A DNA stretch of 61,495 bases from Flavobacteriaceae bacterium UBA2765 (GTDB taxonomy: Bacteria; Bacteroidota; Bacteroidia; Flavobacteriales; Flavobacteriaceae). Location of the stretch: assembly GCA_002352665.1 (NCBI GenBank), contig DEIV01000095.1, forward strand, positions 1 to 61,495. Direction: 5' to 3'. Within the stretch, counting starts at the first letter, position 1, and the number at the start of each line of letters is the position of its first letter. This document shows, one piece after another, positions 39,247 to 48,305 of this stretch. A program made the translations under genes and the position numbers. The notes below the pieces were generated by a model. It did no database searches. It was not told the origin of the DNA and saw nothing but the letters and a program-made list of their open reading frames with translations.

Positions 39247-41343
39247 ATGAGAAAACTAATTGTAGTTGTCCTTTTTTTATTATGCTCAAACTTTTTAACC
39301 GCTCAAGAAGATATTTATCCGGTTTATAAAGGTTGTGATGCCGCCAGTGAGTCTACATTAGCCTCCTGTTTTAATGAAAAACTTACACATGATGTTTTAG
39401 AGGCATTTAAAATGCCTGAAATTGTTAAAACTGAAAATTATAACGGCTCTGTACATGTTATTTTTGTGGTGACTAAGACCGGTGAATTTGATGTTTTATA
39501 TGTGCGTTCTGCATATAAAGCATTAGAAAATGAGGCTAAAAGAGTTTTTACACAATTGCCAAAAGCAAAACCAGCTACCTATAACGGTAGGCCTATAGAA
39601 ATGAGATTTGGTTTCCCAATTGCCATTCCCCTAGGTTCTCAAGAAATTCCCCAAACCATTCAGAAACAAGAAACAAAAGAAAATGTTGTTGTAAGTCCTC
39701 CAACACATCCTTCCATTGATAAAACACCTAAAAAAGATATCCAACTAGCATTCGTTGATAGTAATTTCCCTGAGCATCAAAGTGAATTAAATATTCCCTT
39801 TACGCATAGCACATATGACGAGCTGAATTTTTACTATGATCAACAGGAGAATACACATACCGGATTTAAACCTTTTTTATATAGTGAAGCATCAAAATAT
39901 GTAGACTTAGATGCTAAAAAATTAGCATTATTTAAAGATAAATCGTCAAAATCAGGGAAAAAATTATGGAATGAACATTTTTTTAAAGTGCAAAAAGATG
40001 ATTATTGGTTTACCATCAACCCTGTGTTCGATTTGCAGATCGGTAAAGACAATTCAGACGATGTAAGTTATACCTATAATAATACCAGAGCTATTCAAAT
40101 ACAAGGGGGACTAGGTAAAGATTTTGGTTTCTCTGCATCCATCTACGAAAGTCAAGGTCGTTTTTCTGATTATATTAATGATTTTGCCAGAGTAAACCGT
40201 CCGTCGGGAGCTAGCTCTTTCGGTTTAGTACCCGGACGTGGAAAAGCCAAGGATTTTAAAGAAGATAGTTTTGATTATCCTGTTGCTGAAGCTTATTTGA
40301 CCTATACCCCAAGTAAATTTTTCAATTTCCAATTTGGTCATGGTAAAAATTTTGTTGGTGATGGGTATAGATCAATGATGCTGTCTGATGTGGCTACTTC
40401 TTATCCACATTTAAAAATTAGTACAAATTTCTGGAAAATAAAATATACCAATGTATGGATGTGGCTAGAAGATGTGCGGCCGGCAGTTAATTCTAACGGC
40501 TTAAGTGCAAGGAAATTTGTGGCCTTACACCATTTAAGTTGGAATGTTACTAAAAAATTTAATGTCAGTCTGTTTGAAGCTGCCATTACAAAAAAAGATG
40601 ATAATAACGGCTTTGACATCAATTATTTTAATCCGATTATATTTTACAGAGCTGTGGAGTTCTCTAGAGGATCTGGTGGTGGTAATGCTATTATTGGATT
40701 AGGAACAAAATACAAACTTTCTGATAATTTTTCTACCTATACACAATTTGTATTGGATGAATTAACCGTTGGTAAATTTTTTGATGGTAGTGGATATTGG
40801 GGTAATAAATTTGCTTTACAACTCGGTGCAAAGTATTATAACGCTTTTAACGTTGAAAATTTATACCTACAGGGAGAATTCAATTTGGCAAGACCATATA
40901 CTTACTCTCATGAAACCCCTGAATTGAATTACGGGCATTATAATCAACCTTTAGGGCACCTTTGGGGAAGTAATTTTTGGGAATTTGTTGCTATTGCCCG
41001 ATATAAAAAAGACAGGTGGTTTGGCAATGCTAAAATAAACATTGGAAGTAAGGGATTTGATGCTAATGGTCTAAATTATGGTGGTAATATCTACTTAACC
41101 AACGACGATAGAATTGCAGATACCGGCATAGAATTATTGCAAGGTAATAATACTAACATATTTATAGCAGATCTACAAGGGGGTTATGTGATTAATCCTT
41201 CTACCAACCTTCAATTATTTGGTGGATTGACCTTTAGAGATTTTAACCCGGCACAACCCACAACAGATTTTAATAAAGAAACCACTACTTGGTTTACCCT
41301 TGGTTTAAAAACAGATATTTTTAATTGGTATTTTGATTTTTAA
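39247..41343 (+). CDS. Outer-membrane beta-barrel with N-terminal TonB-C-like domain (possibly RemB-like)
   Basis: This 698-residue protein has a signal peptide ending FLTAQ. Residues ~22-140 match the C-terminal domain of the TonB paralogues just upstream: YPVYKGCD with a second cysteine at ASCFNEKL, VHVIFVVTKTGEFDVLYVRS, then RPIEMRFGFPIAIPL. The rest (about 190-698) is rich in amphipathic strands with aromatic girdles (FNFQFGHGKNFVGDGYRSMM) and ends in F, typical of outer-membrane barrels of the Wzi/capsule-assembly or flavobacterial RemB type. It may take part in polysaccharide or gliding functions; this is inferred from family resemblance only. Confidence 0.75.
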   Translation: MRKLIVVVLFLLCSNFLTAQEDIYPVYKGCDAASESTLASCFNEKLTHDVLEAFKMPEIVKTENYNGSVHVIFVVTKTGEFDVLYVRSAYKALENEAKRVFTQLPKAKPATYNGRPIEMRFGFPIAIPLGSQEIPQTIQKQETKENVVVSPPTHPSIDKTPKKDIQLAFVDSNFPEHQSELNIPFTHSTYDELNFYYDQQENTHTGFKPFLYSEASKYVDLDAKKLALFKDKSSKSGKKLWNEHFFKVQKDDYWFTINPVFDLQIGKDNSDDVSYTYNNTRAIQIQGGLGKDFGFSASIYESQGRFSDYINDFARVNRPSGASSFGLVPGRGKAKDFKEDSFDYPVAEAYLTYTPSKFFNFQFGHGKNFVGDGYRSMMLSDVATSYPHLKISTNFWKIKYTNVWMWLEDVRPAVNSNGLSARKFVALHHLSWNVTKKFNVSLFEAAITKKDDNNGFDINYFNPIIFYRAVEFSRGSGGGNAIIGLGTKYKLSDNFSTYTQFVLDELTVGKFFDGSGYWGNKFALQLGAKYYNAFNVENLYLQGEFNLARPYTYSHETPELNYGHYNQPLGHLWGSNFWEFVAIARYKKDRWFGNAKINIGSKGFDANGLNYGGNIYLTNDDRIADTGIELLQGNNTNIFIADLQGGYVINPSTNLQLFGGLTFRDFNPAQPTTDFNKETTTWFTLGLKTDIFNWYFDF

Positions 41344-41377
41344 TACATAAAACATAGCTATCTGAAATCTATTATCA

Positions 41378-42577
41378 TTAAAAATATTTAAAGAGGCTTA
41401 TTCTAAAAAAACTGTCATTTTCAAAATTGGTTAGCACAAATTCTCTATCAGAAATATTTGAAAATAAACGCCCTTCTAATTCCAGTTTAAAACTGCTACC
41501 TATTCTTCGTGAAGCTTCTAAACTGAATATTTTACTGCTGTTGTTTACATCACAGATGCCTCCAATTAACAATGCTGTACTTTGCACATCATTAAAAGAA
41601 ATTCTACTGGCGAAAAAAACGTCATTTTGTAAGGCATTCAAGGCAAATTCATCCCTATCGTCATACAAATATTCGCCCAACAGACTAATATCAATTCCTG
41701 AATTTTTGACATTGCTAAATGTATATTCTAAACCTGCTGTAAAGGCAAATACATCCTGAAAGGTATTCGTTCTGTAAATCGATTCTATCTTCCAAAGAAA
41801 CGCATCATGTGTTATTTGCAAGTCTAATCCTGATTGATTTATAATAGGATAAAAAGCAGTTATATTACCCAATTGATCAAAATTAAAAATGGGTTCTCTG
41901 CCTGTTCCATAAAAATTAGAAATACCAATATCAAAAATGGAAAAACTATGTGACCACCTAAAAGCAATATCTTGATGCCATTCTTCAGCATCACTTTCAA
42001 ATACGATATCGTTTTTGTCTATAACAATTGGGAAACGGAGTCGACTTTTATCACCGGCAAAGATCCTTTTTCTAAAAAAAGGCAAATAAAACAGATCAAA
42101 CGTACCTACATTAGTAGTATAGGAATATTGAATCATGGGTTGCCCTAATTTTTTCTCGCCATCAAAGCTTTCAACCTGATCAGTTTGATTGATAATATCA
42201 ACTAAATGATTACTTTCCGTAACACCCCAATATATTTTTTTTAAGCCTATGCTTAATTCATATTTCCCTTTTGCTTTTTGATAATACAATTCTCTAATAT
42301 CAAAATGTGTGCGTTTATCATCGCTGTCAATTCTAAAAAATCCGGTAAAGTTTACAAGCTCTCTCCCTTTATTCCATTCTAGATTATATTTAGGTTTTAT
42401 CCCTAAAGAAGGAAAATGAGCTGACTGATCTGCGAATTTTCCTTCATCAAAGAAATAACGATACTCAGCTTCCAATTCTAATTGGAAATCATGGATCACC
42501 TTTTTCTCATCTTTTTCTTGAGAGAATAATAAAGTAGTCAAAATCAACAAGAAAAAAGTTATGATGTATTTATTCAT
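41378..42577 (-). CDS. Outer-membrane beta-barrel protein of the RND operon
   Basis: This 399-residue protein has a signal peptide (ending LLFSQ) and alternating amphipathic strands across its full length, closing with FFRISLFKYF as expected for an outer-membrane barrel. I do not recognise a specific enzyme or receptor; the strand pattern resembles porin-like proteins often found beside RND/MMPL exporters and LolA-like proteins. It is the third gene after the RND transporter and LolA-like genes, convergent with the upstream barrel gene. A role as the outer-membrane part of a lipid or hydrophobic-compound export path is inferred from that context. Confidence 0.7.
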   Translation of the reverse strand: MNKYIITFFLLILTTLLFSQEKDEKKVIHDFQLELEAEYRYFFDEGKFADQSAHFPSLGIKPKYNLEWNKGRELVNFTGFFRIDSDDKRTHFDIRELYYQKAKGKYELSIGLKKIYWGVTESNHLVDIINQTDQVESFDGEKKLGQPMIQYSYTTNVGTFDLFYLPFFRKRIFAGDKSRLRFPIVIDKNDIVFESDAEEWHQDIAFRWSHSFSIFDIGISNFYGTGREPIFNFDQLGNITAFYPIINQSGLDLQITHDAFLWKIESIYRTNTFQDVFAFTAGLEYTFSNVKNSGIDISLLGEYLYDDRDEFALNALQNDVFFASRISFNDVQSTALLIGGICDVNNSSKIFSLEASRRIGSSFKLELEGRLFSNISDREFVLTNFENDSFFRISLFKYF

Positions 42578-42654
42578 TTTACAATAATTTAAGCCTTTCC
42601 CTTAATTTTACTATTTCAGAAACAGGCTTGCATTAACGAAAAAAACCAAAATTT

Positions 42655-43419
42655 TTATTTACCAGCTCTTTTTAATGCATTCTGCGAAAAATCTTCATCC
42701 GTTAAACCCAGTTTAAACTTATAATCTGAAAAGGTCAGTTCCGTCTTTTTATTGGTTTGATGGTTTGTCATTGTCATGATATTTGCCCGCCAATGCTTAT
42801 CTAAATATGTTTTATAATCCTTGTATATTAATGTCTTTAATAAGGAGTTCTTACGATCATAGAATTCAACTTTTTCTATTCTATAACCCTTTTCCTTGTT
42901 ATAGCTAACCAATCTTCTGGTATATCCTGATTTAGGATCAACCGGATCTTGTTCAACGATAATTAATCCGTCTTTATCCTCTACAAACTTGTAGGTATAT
43001 TTTTCTACTTCCTGCGAAGAAAGATCTTCATAAGCAAATTCACTTCCCATAAAGGGACCGGATTTATTATTTGATGAAATTCTTTTTACCCTACTTATTG
43101 ATGGTAAAAATAACCACTGATCGTCTGCACCAACTTTATGTGTAAAAGTTAAGGTGGCAGTTCCTTTGACGTCTCTTGGACTTTCAAAAGTAATAAGTGA
43201 CTTATCGCCATCTTCTGATAATTCAAGCGTTTTGGTTTTCATTTGTCTTGTACTTTTTTGCCCATTTCTATTGGTTAAAACCATGGTGAGACTCACCGAA
43301 GAACTTTCAAAGCCCAGATCGGCAGCATCTGCTTTTTTTGCTACTTCTAATCCTTTATTTTGTCCTGTAATGGAAATACTAAAAAAAAGGATGGCAATTA
43401 TGATACTATGTGTTTTCAT
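42655..43419 (-). CDS. LolA-like outer-membrane lipoprotein-sorting protein
   Basis: This 254-residue periplasmic protein has a signal peptide (ending SITGQ) and the LolA-like fold seen in proteins linked to RND/MMPL exporters. Typical segments are SLTMVLTNRNGQKSTRQM, KSLITFESPRDVKGTATL, DQWLFLPSISRVKRISS and FMGSEFAYEDL. Such proteins probably accept a hydrophobic molecule from the transporter and carry it across the periplasm. It sits 18 bp after the RND transporter gene and before the barrel gene, which supports a three-part export system. Confidence 0.85.
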   Translation of the reverse strand: MKTHSIIIAILFFSISITGQNKGLEVAKKADAADLGFESSSVSLTMVLTNRNGQKSTRQMKTKTLELSEDGDKSLITFESPRDVKGTATLTFTHKVGADDQWLFLPSISRVKRISSNNKSGPFMGSEFAYEDLSSQEVEKYTYKFVEDKDGLIIVEQDPVDPKSGYTRRLVSYNKEKGYRIEKVEFYDRKNSLLKTLIYKDYKTYLDKHWRANIMTMTNHQTNKKTELTFSDYKFKLGLTDEDFSQNALKRAGK

Positions 43420-43437
43420 ATTTATTAATTTTAATGA

Positions 43438-45768
43438 TTATTGTTTTCTTGAAGTTAATATTAATAGTGACGGCAATAATATAAAGTCAATTAATAATGC
43501 CGATAAAATGATGATGGTAGATATTCTGGCCATACCATTATTCAAGCCAAAACTTGATTGTGACAATACACCAAACCCTGCCAACAGCACAATGGTAGTT
43601 GTTACCAATGCTTTACCTACAGTTTTAAATGCATATTGCACGGCTTCTGTAGCGGAATAATCATACTCACGTCTTGCCCTTATATATTTAGACATAAAAT
43701 GGATGGTATCATCAACAACAATACCTAAGGTCATTCCAAAAACTACGACCATTCCGGTATTTATTTGACCGCTGTATAAGGCCCAAACCCCAAAACCAAC
43801 AACTACAGGTGCCAGATTAGGAATGATACTTATCAATCCTAACTTTAAACTTTTAAGTGAAAAAATTAAAAGAATGGTAATGAGTATCCCTGCAATAATA
43901 TTTCCGTTTAGCATACTGGCTGCTTGCCTGAATCCTAAATTTGAAAACATTAAAGTAGGACTCGTACCCAAGGCATGCATATACTTAGGTGCTTTGTCAT
44001 CTATCCACTTCTCTGCTCTTTTTGAAAATGCAATTTGATCAGGACTTCTTAAATTTTTTGTTGTTACCGTTACCCTTGTTTCAGACTTGTCAACATTGAT
44101 CTGATTGTTAAGATCTAACCCAAAGGGTAGAGACATTTCATATAATAATAAGTATTGTGCAGCTTCTTCTCTTGAAGCTGGTGTTTTATAATAGGCCAAT
44201 TGATCTCCATGCATAGATTTATTTACCCTTTTGGCTACTTCTACATAAGAATTTACATGGATAACCTCCGGTTGTTGTTTTAACCAAATTTCAAATTCAT
44301 TTAAGGCATTTAGATATTCCGGTTTATTGATACCTCCACTTTCATCAGCAGGTAATGAAAATTCAACTGTATACATACCCGTTAAATTATCGCTAATAAA
44401 ATCTGTATCTGTTCTAAATTTTACCGTATGATCAAAATAGTTGACAAATTCATCGTTAAAGATATTTTTCTGTGCGATAAATCCGAAAATAAGAATAACC
44501 ACACCAGATGTTAATGCCATTTGTTTTGGTTTGGCCGAAACATACTTGCCTAATTTTTCATACCAACTATCTTTTACTGTTGACGGGTCTTTTATTTTAA
44601 TCCGTGCTGGCAAAAAAACCACTAGCAAAACAGGTAGTATGGTCAATGAATATAAAAACGCAGCACTCATCCCTATAGCTGTCATATTTCCCAAATCCCA
44701 AAACGGAGGCACATCACCAAAATTCATAGCTAAAAACCCGATAACTGTACTTAAGCTCGTTAGCAAAACCGGATTAAAATTAAGCCTGATACTTTCAATC
44801 AAGGCGTCTTTTTTAGATTTCCCTTTTCTCATTTCCATCAGTGCGGTCACAATAATATGAATACTATCGGCTACCGCTAAGGTTAAAATTATGGTTGGTG
44901 CTACTGAGGAAGGAGGCGTTAATTTAATGCCTAAATATCCGGCCGCTCCCATGGCAGTAATAATTGATAAGATCATTACTATCAAGGTGGCAAATGTACT
45001 TGAAAGGCTTTTGGTAAGTATAAAAACGGTCAGGATAACGATCAAAAACATAATGGGAATTAAAGTGCTCATATCTTTTTCTGAAGATTCAAAAAAAGCG
45101 GTGTTCATCATCACCATTCCTGACATGTACACGTCAAAATTCGTATACTTTTTAGAAAATTCAGACACCATTTCTCTTGCAAAAGCAGTTGTTTCAGGAA
45201 TCTCACTCAATTCTTTTCCGGGTAACTTTACCGTTACATTAATGGCGGTAACACTGCCTTTTTCGTTGATCAAACGGTTTACCAATAAAGGCTCGTTTAG
45301 AGCAATCTTCTTTATTTCTGCAATTTCTATTTCCGTTTTCTTAGAAGACTCGTAGGATAGATCATCTACGTAAAGATCATCTTCAACGGACTTGGTATGC
45401 TGAAAGTTAGTGATGGCATCTACTCTTGAAGAGAAGGGCGTATTCCAGGCTTCTGCTGTCAATTCTTCAATGGCTTTTAAGTTTTCTTTGGTAAACACTT
45501 CTCCATTTTTTGGAGCCAATACAATAAAAACATTGTCATCTTTTGTGTATTTATCCTGAAGATCATCAAAGGCTTTTAATTCGGGATTCTCATCCGTAAA
45601 AAATACATGGTAATCACCGTCAAAACCTAATTTACTGACACCTGATGCCAGACCAAAAGCCAATATTAATGTAAAGATCAAAACCGGCCATTTAAATTTT
45701 ATGACAAATTCCCCCCATTTTTTGGCGAAAACATTTGTTCCGTTTTTTAATTTTTTAAGTGCATTCAT
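43438..45768 (-). CDS. RND-superfamily (MMPL-type) transporter
   Basis: This is a 776-residue integral membrane protein with the RND layout: helix 1 (about 27-47), a large periplasmic loop, five to six helices, then a repeat of the same. Proton-relay acidic residues are visible in both halves (TLAVADSIHIIV and TLGIVVDDTIHFMSKY). MMPL/HpnN-like members usually move lipids or hydrophobic compounds rather than drugs. It is the first gene of an operon with the LolA-like and barrel genes. A TetR-type operator-like site lies ~30 bp before its start. Confidence 0.92.
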   Translation of the reverse strand: MNALKKLKNGTNVFAKKWGEFVIKFKWPVLIFTLILAFGLASGVSKLGFDGDYHVFFTDENPELKAFDDLQDKYTKDDNVFIVLAPKNGEVFTKENLKAIEELTAEAWNTPFSSRVDAITNFQHTKSVEDDLYVDDLSYESSKKTEIEIAEIKKIALNEPLLVNRLINEKGSVTAINVTVKLPGKELSEIPETTAFAREMVSEFSKKYTNFDVYMSGMVMMNTAFFESSEKDMSTLIPIMFLIVILTVFILTKSLSSTFATLIVMILSIITAMGAAGYLGIKLTPPSSVAPTIILTLAVADSIHIIVTALMEMRKGKSKKDALIESIRLNFNPVLLTSLSTVIGFLAMNFGDVPPFWDLGNMTAIGMSAAFLYSLTILPVLLVVFLPARIKIKDPSTVKDSWYEKLGKYVSAKPKQMALTSGVVILIFGFIAQKNIFNDEFVNYFDHTVKFRTDTDFISDNLTGMYTVEFSLPADESGGINKPEYLNALNEFEIWLKQQPEVIHVNSYVEVAKRVNKSMHGDQLAYYKTPASREEAAQYLLLYEMSLPFGLDLNNQINVDKSETRVTVTTKNLRSPDQIAFSKRAEKWIDDKAPKYMHALGTSPTLMFSNLGFRQAASMLNGNIIAGILITILLIFSLKSLKLGLISIIPNLAPVVVGFGVWALYSGQINTGMVVVFGMTLGIVVDDTIHFMSKYIRARREYDYSATEAVQYAFKTVGKALVTTTIVLLAGFGVLSQSSFGLNNGMARISTIIILSALLIDFILLPSLLILTSRKQ

Positions 45769-45798
45769 TTTTCAGTTTTGTTCTTAATTAGTTTAGTA

Positions 45799-45813
45799 TT
45801 TGACCAGTCATCT
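45799..45813 (-). promoter_or_regulatory. Operator-like site upstream of the RND operon
   Basis: TTTGACCAGTCATCT matches the TGACC(G/A)GTCA core of the perfect palindrome found before ridA. It lies ~31-45 bp before the RND start codon and is a probable binding site of the TetR protein encoded at 47 kb. Confidence 0.5.
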
Positions 45814-45829
45814 TTTAAGAAATAAAAAA

Positions 45830-46369
45830 TTAATCATTTATTGTATATAGATGCTTTGGTTTATGTATTTCTTCTGATTGGCTATTGATTAATAATGCAT
45901 CTATTCTTTTGGTTAATTTTTTCGCTATGTTTTTTACAGTTCCTTTCTTTTTATAAGCAATTTTCCCTGATGGGTTTATGATAATATAGATTGGAAAAAC
46001 TTTAAACATCCCTTTTTGATGTTCATTAAAAATTCTTTCCCCTTCTCCTTCTATCATATTTCTATAGTTACTTTTATTATTTTCTAAAAAAGCAATACTA
46101 TTAATACGAGCATCGCCATCAGTAATGGCAAGAAAAACGATGCTATCATTTTTATATTTGTTTTCTATATCCTGCAATGTTTTTAGTTGATCAGGATATT
46201 CCGGATTCCAAATAATTACAACAACAATCTTACTTTTTAACTGATCAAGTGAAAATTTTTCTTCCTCCAAAGATGAAAAAGAAAGCTCTTGACTTATATT
46301 TTGTGAATAGACATTAGTAACAAAAACTAATACCATATAAAAAATAACAATTTGTAAATTTTGTTTCAT
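45830..46369 (-). CDS. Thioredoxin-fold protein lacking catalytic cysteines
   Basis: This 179-residue exported protein has a signal peptide ending NVYSQ. Its pattern is that of TlpA/AhpC-like thioredoxin folds: a central strand VVVIIW, a helix LKTLQDIENKYKN, VFLAITDGD, then the cis-proline region FKVFPIYIIINPSGKIAYKK. Where a redox member would have WCxxC, this one has WNPEYPD, so no thiol chemistry is expected. It may be a binding or chaperone version of the fold. It follows the RidA gene by 12 bp on the same strand and is probably cotranscribed with it. Confidence 0.75.
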   Translation of the reverse strand: MKQNLQIVIFYMVLVFVTNVYSQNISQELSFSSLEEEKFSLDQLKSKIVVVIIWNPEYPDQLKTLQDIENKYKNDSIVFLAITDGDARINSIAFLENNKSNYRNMIEGEGERIFNEHQKGMFKVFPIYIIINPSGKIAYKKKGTVKNIAKKLTKRIDALLINSQSEEIHKPKHLYTIND

Positions 46370-46381
46370 TTCTTAATCATT

Positions 46382-46843
46382 TTATGTCGTTTTAATCGTG
46401 AAAGAAGCCGTTAAGCCAACACTAAAATTTCGTGGAAGTTTATCTACTCCAAAAATCGCCCGCGAATGTTTTCCTTTTTCTTCTAAAACCTTTAAGAATA
46501 CATCAGAAGCACCATTTACAACAATTGGTGATTCATCCCAATTGTCAACCGCCTGAAAATAAGCGTCAATATGATTGAGCCCAACCACACTGTCAAATCC
46601 TATTTTATGATCCACATGAGAGAGTACATTTAAAGCACATAGTTCCATGGCTTTATATCCTTCTTCCGTTAATAGCTCACTTCCTAATCTACCTTGATAA
46701 AAATTTTTACCATTGCTGATGGGAAACTGTATGGCTATATAAGCAATGTTTCCCCTGATATTGACCGACACATAACTACCACCAGGTGTTGTGACTCCTG
46801 GCAGTGTAAGTCCCAACTTGTCAAGATTTTCTTTTGGATTCAT
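46382..46843 (-). CDS. RidA/YjgF-family protein
   Basis: This 153-residue member of the RidA superfamily belongs to the longer ~150-aa subgroup. True RidA hydrolyses reactive enamine/imine intermediates, and its arginine is kept here in SRAIFGVDKLPRNFSVGL. Other family patterns are GNIAYIAIQFPI, YQGRLGSELLTEEGYKAMEL and GFDSVVGLNHIDAYFQ. The subgroup is poorly characterised, so the substrate is open. The promoter region holds a perfect 22-bp palindrome, so it is likely controlled by the neighbouring TetR protein. Confidence 0.88.
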   Translation of the reverse strand: MNPKENLDKLGLTLPGVTTPGGSYVSVNIRGNIAYIAIQFPISNGKNFYQGRLGSELLTEEGYKAMELCALNVLSHVDHKIGFDSVVGLNHIDAYFQAVDNWDESPIVVNGASDVFLKVLEEKGKHSRAIFGVDKLPRNFSVGLTASFTIKTT

Positions 46844-46917
46844 ATCTATATTGAACGTTTATCTTGTTTTTATTTTAATTGTTGATCTATAGTATCTTCT
46901 TTTCCTACAATATTTAA

Positions 46918-46946
46918 CAAATATAATAGATGACCGGTCATCTATT
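46918..46946 (-). promoter_or_regulatory. Promoter and TetR operator of ridA
   Basis: A perfect 22-bp palindrome centred on TGACCGGTCA (46925-46946) abuts a TATATTTG box (complement of 46918-46925) that fits the Bacteroidota -7 consensus TAnnTTTG. The layout suggests repression of the ridA transcript by a TetR dimer. Confidence 0.65.
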
Positions 46947-46961
46947 ACTAATCAAAAAAAA

Positions 46962-47558
46962 TTACTTTAAAAACAGGTCCTTTACAAACTTTAAAAATAT
47001 TTCTAAAGGCTCTGCACTTTGTTTTTCTTTCATGGTGATCAAAGCTCCTTTTCCGGCATCTTCAATAAAATCGACCATATCATTCGCATCATAAGTAGCG
47101 GAAATCTCATGCTGCTCTTGGGCTTCCATAAAAACATTGACAATATTTTTTTTAACCCTATTCTCTAACTGCAAAATGGTATTTCTAATATTCTCACTAT
47201 GCTCAGACATTTCATTACCCAAATTACTTCCTAAGCAACCCAGTCTACACTTCATCTGATCTATCATTACATTATTTCTGAATTCGTAGAAATTGATCAG
47301 TCGTTGTTTTGGTCCAGTATTTACATCATTTAAAATTTCTTCGGCAGGTGCAAACATCTTATTAAAATATCTGTTCAATGCTTTAACCACAAAATCTTCT
47401 TTAGAATCAAAATAGAAATAGAAAGATCCTTTAGGTACTTCAGCTGCCTTTACAATGTCATTGACACTAGTGCCGTTATAGCCTTTACACCACAAGGCCT
47501 CTATACCCTTATCTAAAAGGTAATCTGCTTTGGCTTCATGTTTGACTGTTTTTAACAT
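46962..47558 (-). CDS. TetR/AcrR-family regulator
   Basis: This 198-residue repressor has an N-terminal helix-turn-helix (about 30-58: GYNGTSVNDIVKAAEVPKGS then FYFYFDSKEDFVVKAL) and a helical ligand-binding C-terminal domain. A segment MIDQMKCRLGCLGSNLGNEM carries two cysteines that might sense thiol-reactive compounds, though this is speculative. It lies upstream of ridA, the thioredoxin-like gene and the RND operon, all on the same strand. Operator-like sites lie before itself, ridA and the RND gene. Confidence 0.93.
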   Translation of the reverse strand: MLKTVKHEAKADYLLDKGIEALWCKGYNGTSVNDIVKAAEVPKGSFYFYFDSKEDFVVKALNRYFNKMFAPAEEILNDVNTGPKQRLINFYEFRNNVMIDQMKCRLGCLGSNLGNEMSEHSENIRNTILQLENRVKKNIVNVFMEAQEQHEISATYDANDMVDFIEDAGKGALITMKEKQSAEPLEIFLKFVKDLFLK

Positions 47559-47580
47559 CTATTTTTGAATATTATTTGGC

Positions 47581-47601
47581 AAATATATGACCACTCGTCT
47601 A
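47581..47601 (-). promoter_or_regulatory. Promoter and operator-like site of the tetR gene
   Basis: Minus-strand AGACGAGTGGTCAT resembles one form of the ridA palindrome and runs directly into TATATTTG, a -7-type box, the same arrangement as before ridA. This suggests autoregulation. Confidence 0.5.
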
Positions 47602-47720
47602 CAAAACCTAATATTTGGGTAAAAAATTATTTTCGCCTCAATTTTTCATTCCTATTTTTATTGTATTTTTACATAAGCTGATAACAGATTTATTTAAATA
47701 AATCAATAAAATAGTAACAG

Positions 47721-48236
47721 ATGGAACGTACAAAATGGGTTGATAGAAAGTTTAGTTTTGATATTCCTGAAGGATGGTTGCTCAATATTCTTACACGATT
47801 AGAGGGCACTATTGTAAGACTCAAAAGTTTAACAACTACTTTATCTGATGCACAGTTAAGCGAAAAACCGAATGGGGAATGGAGCATCAAAGAACATATT
47901 GGTCATCTATTAGATCTGGAAGAGATACATCTGGGTAGAATTTATGACTTTATAGATAGAAAAGCTATTTTAAGTGCTGCCGATATGAGCAATCAATAAA
48001 CCCATACCGCCAATCATAATGACACAGAACTTGTTGAATTGATTGGATTATTTAGCACCAAACGATATTTTCTTATTAAGGCATTGCAAAAATTAGATGA
48101 TACCACCCAACAATTTGTTTCAGTGCATCCACGATTAGAAGAAAAAATGAAGCCTGTTGATGTCGCTTTTTTTACCGCCGAACACGACGACCATCATATG
48201 GCTAGTATTAGTTCCATCATTAGATCTTTTTACTAA
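47721..48236 (+). pseudogene. DinB-family protein, broken by an in-frame TAA
   Basis: The two open parts (47721-47999 and 48000-48236) are in the same frame and join into one ~171-residue DinB/YfiT-like four-helix protein. The first part contains PNGEWSIKEHIGHLLDLEE with a metal-ligand His, and the second ends VAFFTAEHDDHHMASISSII with the other His ligands. They are separated by a single TAA (47997-47999), between MSNQ and THTANHND. Homologues normally have a sense codon there, so a one-base nonsense change is likely. All three metal-site regions are otherwise intact, so the mutation looks recent. Confidence 0.8.
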
Positions 48237-48305
48237 GTAAACTGTTGTACATTTTGAACAACCTATAGAAACGATATCTTTGAAAATAATTTAGGCGTTA
48301 AATAA

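Noticed and set aside
43154..45355. Long plus-strand frames opposite the RND transporter gene
   Set aside because: The minus-strand gene has clear RND helices and proton-relay motifs. The plus-strand frames mirror its codon bias and match no family.
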